Part shown: positions 21,874 to 27,370 of the stretch, in pieces | Layout of the letters: each line of letters begins with the position of its first letter | How positions within the stretch are numbered: position 1 is the stretch's first letter | Source: a virus | DNA: 27,370 nt | Virus record (IMG/VR): IMGVR_UViG_3300005939_000035 | Location: 1 to 27,370 of that record | Direction: 5' to 3' (one strand) | Made by a program: the position numbers and the translations under genes | Notes under the pieces: generated by a model | What the model was told of the DNA's origin: nothing | What the model saw: only the letters and a program-made list of their open reading frames with translations | Database searches by the model: none

Positions 21874-22926
21874 GTGTTACCATCTACTATTACGAATTAT
21901 CGCAAGACAAATAGAAAAGAGTCGCGATATGATTTTAAGTTTAAGAGGCAGTTGCATACTGAAGTCTTAGAGAATCCAGAATATTTCTTTGGTGGACTTT
22001 CTAGGGTTGGTAAAGAAATATTAGAGTATTTTATTTGGGCTAGTAAGAACCACCACTGTATAGCACCAACGCAAAGCTTTATAGCTAAAAAAGTGAGGTC
22101 TAGCCGATCTCATGTAAACAGAATAATAAATAAGCTTGCATATCTAGGTATTATTAAAAAAACTTATCGTCACTTAACTTCATGTATTTATGAGCTTGGA
22201 CTCTTCCTTAGCAACCATTTTAATTTAACTAGATTAGCTTCGATCTTCACGTATATAGGCTATTACAACAAAAAGAGCACACAATATAAATATTATATAG
22301 ATATGTATATATATAAGTACTTAGTAAATAAAAAAACTAAAGGTAAAGCTATGAATTCTGATCAAATAAGCTCTCCCTTTTCCAAAAGACTGGAAAAGGC
22401 AGCAGAAGAAGTAAATTTAACTCTTCGTGGAATGATAGCACTGTGCCCATTTACAGACGATGTAATAGAATATGCAGTTTCAATTCTTAAAATAAAGTTA
22501 AAATCTAGAAAATTAATTGGAGATTACGGCCCATGGTTGTGTTCTGTTGCCAATAAACACTGCGCTGGACTTGGATTGACTCCTAATTGGAAATACAAAG
22601 GAGAGTTAACAAGGCTTTATGGAGACAGTATTGGCGAAGCTTATACAGACTGGGAAAAAACAAGAAAAGATAAGTTTAAGCGTGATAGAGAGAAAAAAGA
22701 AGGTTCGCACTTAGAGAAAAAGAAAAAGAGTACCTTTAGTGAAAAGAAAACAAATAATAGTAAACCAATTGGCTCAGTAGACACAGGACTGTATAAGGTT
22801 CATGTATTTGAAGAAGAAACGAAAGAAGATCCATCCCTTTTTGAGAAGAAGATTAAAGAAGCAATTAAGTCGACTAAGGAAAACCAAGGAGCTAACATAT
22901 ATCTAAAGATGCTTTTAAATCCATAA
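21874..22926 (+). CDS. Winged-helix replication-initiation-type protein
   Basis: A protein of about 350 residues. Residues 40-110 form a winged helix: GLSRVGKEILEYFIWASKN, TQSFIAKKVRSSRSHVNRII, LAYLGIIKKTYR. The middle is helical with aromatic residues, and the C-terminal third is a Lys/Glu-rich linker (KKEGSHLEKKKKSTFSEKK) with a final short helix. This plan fits phage replication proteins of the O/DnaD-like kind, which bind an origin and recruit a helicase. Start is uncertain: GTG 21874 has no good ribosome site, while AGGAG at 21845 would suit an unusual ATT at 21856. It is followed by RusA and terminase genes on the same strand. Confidence 0.6.
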   Translation: MLPSTITNYRKTNRKESRYDFKFKRQLHTEVLENPEYFFGGLSRVGKEILEYFIWASKNHHCIAPTQSFIAKKVRSSRSHVNRIINKLAYLGIIKKTYRHLTSCIYELGLFLSNHFNLTRLASIFTYIGYYNKKSTQYKYYIDMYIYKYLVNKKTKGKAMNSDQISSPFSKRLEKAAEEVNLTLRGMIALCPFTDDVIEYAVSILKIKLKSRKLIGDYGPWLCSVANKHCAGLGLTPNWKYKGELTRLYGDSIGEAYTDWEKTRKDKFKRDREKKEGSHLEKKKKSTFSEKKTNNSKPIGSVDTGLYKVHVFEEETKEDPSLFEKKIKEAIKSTKENQGANIYLKMLLNP

Positions 22927-22940
22927 TAATTAAGGAGATT

Positions 22941-23372
22941 GTGTTGGATCTATTACGTTTTATGAAATTTAAAGATATGGACCATGGTGCTCTTGTTTAT
23001 ACTGTCCCAGGTAAGCCAATTCCACTCGCTAGAGCACGGCACGCGAATGGACATGTCTACGACTCACAAAAACAAGAAAAGGCTGTATACGCCGTTCAGA
23101 TTAAGAAACAACATAACTCCGATATTTTATGGAACGAACCAGTAATCTTAAATGTTATGTTCTATATGAAAATCCCAAAAGCACAATTGAAACAACTCTC
23201 CCAAAAACCACATATTAAACGACCAGATCTTAGCAATCTTATTAAGTTTGTTGAAGATGTATGTACCGGAATAGTATATACAGACGACTCTATAATATCT
23301 GCCTGCTATGCTTATAAGACCTATAGCCTTAACCCAAGGACAGAATTCTTTATCGAACCATGGAGTGAGTGA
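22941..23372 (+). CDS. rusA: RusA-family Holliday junction resolvase
   Basis: About 143 residues. AAGGAG lies before adjacent GTG 22941 and TTG 22944; TTG has the better spacing. The fold signature is present: YTVPGKPIPLARARHANG near the N-terminus, then KRPDLSNLIKFVEDVCTG (about 93-110) and VYTDDSIIS (112-120). RusA enzymes are dimers that cut Holliday junctions using clustered aspartates; here D96, D106 and D115/D116 are visible. The position matching E. coli RusA D72 is Ser98, a variant that also seems to occur in other phage members. The role is resolving branched DNA before packaging. It overlaps or abuts the next gene. Confidence 0.85.
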   Translation: MLDLLRFMKFKDMDHGALVYTVPGKPIPLARARHANGHVYDSQKQEKAVYAVQIKKQHNSDILWNEPVILNVMFYMKIPKAQLKQLSQKPHIKRPDLSNLIKFVEDVCTGIVYTDDSIISACYAYKTYSLNPRTEFFIEPWSE

Positions 23373-23374
23373 AA

Positions 23375-23938
23375 ATGAGCAGAGTTTACAATAAATATTC
23401 AAAAAAAAGAACCGAAGGCGCTGTTAAAAAGACCTTTGGGAATATAACACTAGAGCATAGCAAATCAGAAGAAAGGATTTCGAAAATGCCCGTTGAGGTT
23501 ATTGACGAGATTCGAAACCCCTTCAATGGACTACGACAACCCGTTACTAATCGGTATTTAGAGAGACTTGCTATTGAACTAGTTGAATGGGCTAATTTAG
23601 ATAGCTCTATCGTTATACAGAAGTTCTTAGCACAGAAAGGGATCACTGGAGACAACTTTTATCGATGGTCGTGTGTTTGCCCTGCCCTGATAGAAGCACG
23701 GAAAATAGCGAAGCTTTTAGTGGGCTGTAGACGAGAAGAAGGTGGCCTTAGAAAAGAACTTGATGGACGGATGGTTACAGCATCAATGCCAATGTACTTC
23801 CCAGAGTGGAAAGAGTTCATGGAATGGAAAGCCAAAATTAAAGAGAGAGCCGACGAAAGTAACCTGCAGAAAGTTGTTGTTATTGAGAAGTTTCGAGATC
23901 CCGAAGATGTTATAAAGGTGAAGGGAGATACAGAGTGA
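23375..23938 (+). CDS. Probable terminase small subunit
   Basis: A protein of 187 residues from ATG 23375, chosen over GTG 23369 because GGAG upstream is better spaced. A basic N-terminus (RVYNKYSKKRTEGAVKK) is followed by an HTH-like helical part (about 55-110; NRYLERLAIELVEWANLDSS, GDNFYRWSCVCPALIEARKI) and a helical oligomerisation segment with YFPEWKEFMEWKAKIKERAD. The ending has VVVIEKFRD. Helical DNA-binding proteins ending in a short acidic/hydrophobic tail, immediately before the large subunit, are typical small terminases. Here two genes intervene. Assignment by architecture and position. Confidence 0.6.
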   Translation: MSRVYNKYSKKRTEGAVKKTFGNITLEHSKSEERISKMPVEVIDEIRNPFNGLRQPVTNRYLERLAIELVEWANLDSSIVIQKFLAQKGITGDNFYRWSCVCPALIEARKIAKLLVGCRREEGGLRKELDGRMVTASMPMYFPEWKEFMEWKAKIKERADESNLQKVVVIEKFRDPEDVIKVKGDTE

Positions 23939-23949
23939 CTGTAATAGAG

Positions 23950-23991
23950 ATAGAGTAGACAAGATAGAACATAGAGTAGACAAGATAGAAT
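23950..23991 (+). repeat. Two 21-bp direct repeats after the small terminase gene
   Basis: ATAGAGTAGACAAGATAGAA plus one base occurs at 23950 and again at 23971, end to end, identical in 20 of 21 positions, two helical turns apart. They lie 12 bp beyond the small terminase stop. They could be protein-binding iterons, e.g. a packaging (pac/cos-type) or regulatory site. Confidence 0.7.
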
Positions 23992-24025
23992 AGATAACGG
24001 TCAGAAAAATCCCATATTTTTGTCA

Positions 24026-24035
24026 AGATACAAAA
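24026..24035. promoter_or_regulatory. AGATACAAAA motif, candidate operator
   Basis: Same 10-mer as the core of both arms of the inverted repeat at 19601-19685. It lies 32 bp upstream of the -35 of promoter copy 2. Short enough to occur by chance in A+T-rich DNA. Confidence 0.3.
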
Positions 24036-24066
24036 ACAAAACATTTAGAGTATGTATCGGTAACGC

Positions 24067-24095
24067 TTGACTTGTCTGCGTATGCATGCTATACT
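24067..24095 (+). promoter_or_regulatory. Strong sigma70-type promoter, copy 2
   Basis: TTGACT (24067-24072), 17-bp spacer, TATACT (24090-24095) with TG extension. The sequence from 24066 to about 24122 matches the reverse strand of 19122-19066 with about five differences, and the distance to the start codon is conserved (71 versus 70 bp). Confidence 0.8.
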
Positions 24096-24137
24096 ATAAG
24101 TAGATAAAGAATTTAAATAAAGGCCTGGGACGAAGAG

Positions 24138-24350
24138 ATGAAAGTAATAATAGAGACGCTCGAGACTCTTTCCAAGAAGAAGCTTATAGATGTGACGTAT
24201 GATGAGCTACTTGACCTCTGCGCTCTGCTTGTAGAGAATGATGGTGATTCTGTCTTTGAGGGTATATTGCCCACGTTTATAGAAGAGAAGTATGTGGCTC
24301 TCGCCAACGAGTCTATTAGTGAATGTTATGGCGATGTGTTTGATAGTTAA
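24138..24350 (+). CDS. Truncated paralogue of the early 220-residue protein
   Basis: A 70-residue protein from ATG 24138; only a weak purine-rich site (GAAGAG) precedes it. The sequence IIETLETLSKKKLIDVTYDE, LDLCALLVEN and TFIEEKYVALANESI aligns with the first 75 residues of the minus-strand protein at 18389-19051, and the promoter region is duplicated too. It ends in its own stop with a terminator downstream, so it may be a stable one-domain version rather than a dead fragment. The function of either copy is unknown. Confidence 0.65.
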   Translation: MKVIIETLETLSKKKLIDVTYDELLDLCALLVENDGDSVFEGILPTFIEEKYVALANESISECYGDVFDS

Positions 24351-24373
24351 AAGTTTTGAATAGATAAATATTA

Positions 24374-24400
24374 CGGGACGACGCTTTGGAAGTCGTCTCG
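24374..24400 (+). other. 9-bp stem hairpin in 3' region
   Basis: CGGGACGAC (24374-24382) pairs with GTCGTCTCG (24392-24400), one G-U, 9-base loop. It precedes the terminator at 24414 and may protect the 3' end of the short early transcript. Confidence 0.5.
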
Positions 24401-24413
24401 ATACAACCAAATG

Positions 24414-24436
24414 TGCCGCAGGTGCGGTCTTTTTTT
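24414..24436 (+). terminator. Intrinsic terminator after truncated paralogue
   Basis: GCCGC-AGGT-GCGGT (five pairs, one G-U) followed by CTTTTTTT. Flanking ACCAAA and TTTGGT can extend the base. Confidence 0.75.
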
Positions 24437-24484
24437 GGTCATCTAAATATATTTGGAGACTAAGAAAGAAAAAAAAGGGTTTAT

Positions 24485-24796
24485 GTGAACGATAAAGAAC
24501 TAGAAGAACTGCAGAGAGAGTTAGATGAGCCTGAAGAGATTAGAGAGGCTAAAGAAAGAAAAGTAAGAGTAGTTACTGAGGGCGCGCTTAGAGGTTATTT
24601 GCGCAGGAATGATGCTGCGAGGTACTTAGGTGTTTCTAATAGCTTATTGAGTAGCTGGGCGAAAAAGGGAAAGATCAAGTCTTATCAACACCCAATAACT
24701 TACCGGGTCATTTATAAAAAGACCGATCTAGAAGAAATTATTGATAATATAAGGCTTATAAACCCTAATAACCCTCGCTTTAGAGGCTCTTTTTAA
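24485..24796 (+). CDS. HTH_17/excisionase-like DNA-binding protein
   Basis: A 103-residue protein from GTG 24485 with AAGGG upstream. A charged N-terminal helix (EELQRELDEPEEIREAKERK) precedes a MerR/excisionase-type winged HTH: LRRNDAARYLGVSNSLLSSW, then AKKGKIKSYQHPITYRVIYK and a DLEEII helix. The pattern A-A-x-x-L-G-V-S...L..W...G.I is typical of HTH_17 proteins. It lies directly before the large terminase gene, where a second small-terminase-like or late regulatory role is possible. A true excisionase is less likely because no integrase is seen. Confidence 0.65.
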   Translation: MNDKELEELQRELDEPEEIREAKERKVRVVTEGALRGYLRRNDAARYLGVSNSLLSSWAKKGKIKSYQHPITYRVIYKKTDLEEIIDNIRLINPNNPRFRGSF

Positions 24797-24845
24797 GGTA
24801 AAAATATAGAAGCTTGTAAGCAGCAATCGCTCACGCGGTGTGAAA

Positions 24846-24908
24846 TATCCCGTAGATGAGGTCTTTTTAAGTTCCATCGAAATATACTTGGAGCCGGAAA
24901 AAAGAAAA
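24846..24908 (+). repeat. Diverged copy of the 24413-24476 intergenic block
   Basis: CCGTAGATGAGGTCTTTTT and AAATATACTTGGAG followed by an A/G-rich run match CCGCAGGTGCGGTCTTTTT and AAATATATTTGGAG at 24416-24465 in order and spacing. The hairpin of the first copy is lost here, so this copy would not terminate. It lies in the 199-bp gap before the large terminase, whose own GGAG is at 24987-24990. Confidence 0.6.
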
Positions 24909-24995
24909 AAGACATATACCTCTTGAAAAATAGCGTGATCAGAACTACGGTAAGTATAAGTTCACTGTTCACGTAAGCATTCTGATGGAGCGAAG

Positions 24996-27370
24996 ATGAA
25001 GATTGATACAAAGATATATCTAGACAAATTTAAACCTAGAGACTTCCAGTATCAGCTCTTCGACGCATTTGAGAACAAGAAGATTAGAAAACTCGTCTGT
25101 GTTTGGCCTCGCCGGTGTCTTGCTGGTGATACACAGATCATTATGGCCAACGGCTCATGGAAAGAGTTGAAAGATGTCAGCGTTGGGGACCAGATCCTTT
25201 CGTGGAATGGTGAGGGTTTTGAGCCCGATGTCGTTGAAGACTCATGGAAGACTGAAGAGAAAGAAACCGTTCTAATCAAATCACCTAACGCGTTGCCGTT
25301 AACATCGTCACTAGATCACAAGTTCGCGTACTTAAAGACAACCGGTAAGACTCTCGGTAAGTGTGGAAACAACGAGATCATTGTTAAGTCAGCTGAGTGG
25401 AGCAAGGCTAAAGATGTCCGCTTCAAGCGTGTCTTAACTTACTCTGGATCAGAAGGTAATGTTAACGATCCTGTATTAGCTAAGCAGATGGGAACAGCAA
25501 TCGATGTCCATAAGTCGTTGCCCTCACGCGTTTGGGACTTCGACCGCGAGTCACTCCTCTGTTTTTTGGGAGCAGTTTTCTCTAAGATTGGTTCATTTAA
25601 GTCGGAACTTAAGAAGGATCATTATTGCAGTGGCTTTGAGTTGAAGGGGAGTCTATTCAAGAACTTCATCTTCGATATCTTCTGGGTTTTTAAAAAGTTA
25701 CAGCTCCTGACAAAAAAGCCTGTAGTAAGTGGAGACCTTGTGTGGGTGTTGCGCATTATTGATGAGTCCACCGTAGAATTTTTAGCAGAAAATTTAGACT
25801 TTCAAAACAGTAAAATAACAGAAGCCCTCGCTCCATATATAAGAAGAATGGATGGTTTATTCAAGCCGGTTGTTAAGAAGGTATTCGGATGTATTGCTGC
25901 AAAGCCGGGCAAGCCGGAGAGATCTGGTAGAATGCGGTTGTACGATATAAGAACACGTAAGAATCATAATTTTATAGCTAATGGTTTTGTTGTACACAAT
26001 TCGGGAAAAGATATCTGCGCATTTAATCTTGTCATTAGAGAGGCGCTGAGAACGGTCGGTGTTTACTACTACATCTTCCCGTCTTATTCACAGGCTCGTA
26101 AAGTCATATGGGATTCGTTGACTAATGACGGACAACGTTTCTTAGACTTTATCCCTCCAAAGCTTGTGAGTAAGACTAATAGTCAAGAGATGAAAGTTAC
26201 GTTAGAGAGTGGTTCGCTTATCCAGCTTATCGGTTCGGATAATATAGATTGCTTTGATGAGAAGACAGAGATATTAAGTGAAGACGGTTGGAAGTTGTTT
26301 AAAGATCTATCTAAAGATGAACGTGTTGCAACTCTTGTTGATGGACAACTTAAATATAATGTCCCAACAGAGCATATGGAATATGACTACTCTGGCGATA
26401 TGTATAGAATAAGTAGCAAAAGTATTGATATGTTTGTTACTCCTAACCATAGATTTTATGTGAGATCTTCAAAGGGATTTTATAAGTTTAAGGATATAAG
26501 TGATCCAACTATACGCCATGATAGTATCCCGGCTAAATCTTCATGGAAAGGCGAGGAGCGTGAAACGTTCCACTTCCCTTCTGTAAGTAGAGGATCAGTT
26601 TACTCGAGCAGGGGGCTTGATAAGAGATCTCTTCCAATGGAAGATTTTGTTGCTCTTTTAGGTATATATCTTTCAGAAGGATGCACATTTCAAAACAAGG
26701 AAAACAACCGTATAACTATTACTCAACAAAAGCCTATTAATAAGATTAAGATCGCTAATCTTTTAGTACGATGTAACATAAAGTTTTCCGAAAGAAAGGG
26801 TAACTTTAATTTTAATTGTAGGTTGATGCACTCTTACTTTTCACAGTTTGGCCTACAGCACAAGCGCTATATCCCTAAAGGCATAAAATCATTATCACCA
26901 CGCTATCTTAAGATTCTATTAAATTGGTTGGTTCTTGGTGATGGGTACAAGAATGACAATAATATTGGGTATTATTCAACATCCAAAAGATTGGTAGATG
27001 ATATACAGGAAATTGTGATTAAACTTGGACTTAGTGCTAATATTACTGAGAAAAAACAATCGGTTTCCATGATAAGAGGGCGTGTAGTTAAGCCAACAAA
27101 GATTTTATATGATTTGTTGATTAGAACATCTTGTTTCAAGCGCCTATCTTCAAGTAATAAAAACTACATAAGTAAAGAAAGTTATATAGGGAAAGTTTAT
27201 TGCGTGTCCGTTCCCTCTGGAGTTATAAAAGTTAGAAGAAACGGAAAAGAATGTTGGTCAGGAAATTCCATTGTTGGTTCTAATCCTCGTGGGTGTGTGT
27301 TTTCGGAATATGCTATTCAAGATCCAAGGGCATACCAATTTATTCGTCCTATTTTGGCAGCTAATAAAGG
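24996..27370 (+). CDS. terL: Terminase large subunit containing two inteins, 3'-truncated by window edge
   Basis: The frame is open from ATG 24996 (GGAG 5 bp upstream) to the window end, 791 codons without a stop. Extein 1 (1-40) ends VCVWPRR; extein 2 (336-418) begins SGKDICAFN; extein 3 (758 onward) begins SIVGSNPRGCVFSEYA. Joined, they give the Walker A WPRRSGKD, an ATPase core with FPSYSQARKVIWDS, and Walker B CVFSE, the ATPase of phage DNA-packaging motors. Residues 41-335 and 419-757 are inteins. The nuclease half lies beyond the window. Packaging requires both inteins to splice out. It follows the HTH and small-terminase genes. Confidence 0.93.
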   Translation, partial: MKIDTKIYLDKFKPRDFQYQLFDAFENKKIRKLVCVWPRRCLAGDTQIIMANGSWKELKDVSVGDQILSWNGEGFEPDVVEDSWKTEEKETVLIKSPNALPLTSSLDHKFAYLKTTGKTLGKCGNNEIIVKSAEWSKAKDVRFKRVLTYSGSEGNVNDPVLAKQMGTAIDVHKSLPSRVWDFDRESLLCFLGAVFSKIGSFKSELKKDHYCSGFELKGSLFKNFIFDIFWVFKKLQLLTKKPVVSGDLVWVLRIIDESTVEFLAENLDFQNSKITEALAPYIRRMDGLFKPVVKKVFGCIAAKPGKPERSGRMRLYDIRTRKNHNFIANGFVVHNSGKDICAFNLVIREALRTVGVYYYIFPSYSQARKVIWDSLTNDGQRFLDFIPPKLVSKTNSQEMKVTLESGSLIQLIGSDNIDCFDEKTEILSEDGWKLFKDLSKDERVATLVDGQLKYNVPTEHMEYDYSGDMYRISSKSIDMFVTPNHRFYVRSSKGFYKFKDISDPTIRHDSIPAKSSWKGEERETFHFPSVSRGSVYSSRGLDKRSLPMEDFVALLGIYLSEGCTFQNKENNRITITQQKPINKIKIANLLVRCNIKFSERKGNFNFNCRLMHSYFSQFGLQHKRYIPKGIKSLSPRYLKILLNWLVLGDGYKNDNNIGYYSTSKRLVDDIQEIVIKLGLSANITEKKQSVSMIRGRVVKPTKILYDLLIRTSCFKRLSSSNKNYISKESYIGKVYCVSVPSGVIKVRRNGKECWSGNSIVGSNPRGCVFSEYAIQDPRAYQFIRPILAANK
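25116..26000 (+). other. Intein 1 in terL, inserted in Walker A (295 aa)
   Basis: The intein starts at Cys41 (CLAGDTQIIMANGSWKELKD, SVGDQILSW) and ends IRTRKNHNFIANGFVVHN, with Ser336 as the +1 nucleophile. Block B is present as SSLDHKF. These are textbook splicing blocks A, B, F and G, so a Cys1/His-Asn/Ser+1 mechanism is expected. The middle 140 residues have one LAGLIDADG-like stretch (LLCFLGAVFSKIGSF) in which the catalytic acidic position is Lys or Gly, and no clear second motif, so the endonuclease looks decayed. Insertion is exactly between R and S of WPRR-SGKD. Confidence 0.92.
26250..27266 (+). other. Intein 2 in terL, upstream of Walker B, with LAGLIDADG endonuclease (339 aa)
   Basis: It starts at Cys419 (CFDEKTEILSEDGWKLFKDL) and ends GVIKVRRNGKECWSGN, with Ser758 as +1. 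Block B is FVTPNHRF. The penultimate residue is Gly, not His, as in the WSGN-ending class of inteins. Two endonuclease motifs are visible: FVALLGIYLSEGC (acidic residue Glu561) and LLNWLVLGDGY (Asp649), both with the catalytic acid kept, so homing activity is plausible. The insertion joins GSDNID to SIVGSNPRG. Confidence 0.92.

Noticed and set aside
19066-24122. Invertible 5-kb segment between the duplicated inverted promoters
   Set aside because: The repeats are short and imperfect, no invertase is encoded, and each copy is tied to its own paralogous gene, so gene duplication explains them.
24485-24796. Excisionase of an integrated prophage
   Set aside because: The HTH_17 fold fits, but no integrase or attachment site is in the window and the gene sits next to terminase, so a regulatory or packaging role is at least as likely.
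24996-27370. Terminase disrupted by group I introns or insertion elements
   Set aside because: The reading frame stays open across both inserts, and insert ends match protein-splicing blocks rather than intron or transposon ends.
1-27370. tRNA genes
   Set aside because: No cloverleaf with a GTTCGA-type T-loop and matching acceptor stem was noticed by eye; a tRNAscan-type run would be needed to be sure.

Overview
The window is an A+T-rich piece of a tailed double-stranded DNA phage (or prophage) genome. It carries large parts of three modules: tail, ejection and fibre genes at 1-17.4 kb, an early/recombination/regulatory block at 17.5-22.9 kb, and the start of the packaging module at 22.9-27.4 kb. 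There is no sheath, tape-measure or baseplate gene. An adaptor-like protein, a gp53-like tail protein and a nozzle-like 734-residue protein are followed by Gly/Gln-rich ejection-type proteins, which favours a short-tailed (podovirus-like) virion. The host cannot be read from the sequence. Several phage proteins carry Sec-type signal peptides, so a bacterial host is assumed. No integrase, endolysin, tRNA or CRISPR array was seen.

Layout. 1-4.7 kb (+): tail connector genes and a secreted/membrane protein. 4.7-5.3 kb (-): a lone structural-looking gene. 5.4-7.3 kb (+): two overlapping ejection-type proteins. 7.3-7.7 kb (-): a ribbon-helix-helix regulator overlapping a tail-anchored zinc-finger protein. 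7.8-17.4 kb (+): a long fibre/adhesin operon with a repetitive 732-residue protein, a 500-residue fibre, a poly-glycine adhesin, two tiny paralogous accessory proteins and three tandem paralogous fibres ending in C1q/TNF-like heads. 17.44-17.54 kb: two back-to-back hairpins, best explained as RNA on the minus strand. 17.55-19.05 kb (-): an early operon with an ERF-type annealing protein, driven by a strong promoter. 19.1-20.0 kb (+): two paralogous small HTH regulators with palindromic putative operators. 20.0-21.5 kb (+): two cassettes sharing the same leader and terminator, each with a secreted hydrophobic protein. 21.6-24.0 kb (+): small membrane protein, winged-helix replication-type protein, RusA-like resolvase and a probable small terminase. 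24.0-27.4 kb (+): a second copy of the early promoter with a truncated paralogue, an HTH protein and the large terminase.

The standout feature is the large terminase gene (starts 24996, runs off the window). It is interrupted in frame by two different inteins. One splits the Walker A motif and is 295 residues long with an apparently decayed endonuclease region. The other sits just before Walker B and is 339 residues long with both LAGLIDADG-type motifs. Both must splice out before the packaging ATPase can work.

Duplication is a second theme: two copies of a promoter-plus-gene unit in inverted orientation, two secreted-protein cassettes, two HTH genes, three fibres, two tiny fibre accessories, a duplicated intergenic block before the last two genes, and 126-bp tandem repeats in the repetitive surface protein. 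All functional calls rest on reading the sequence by eye; no searches were run.
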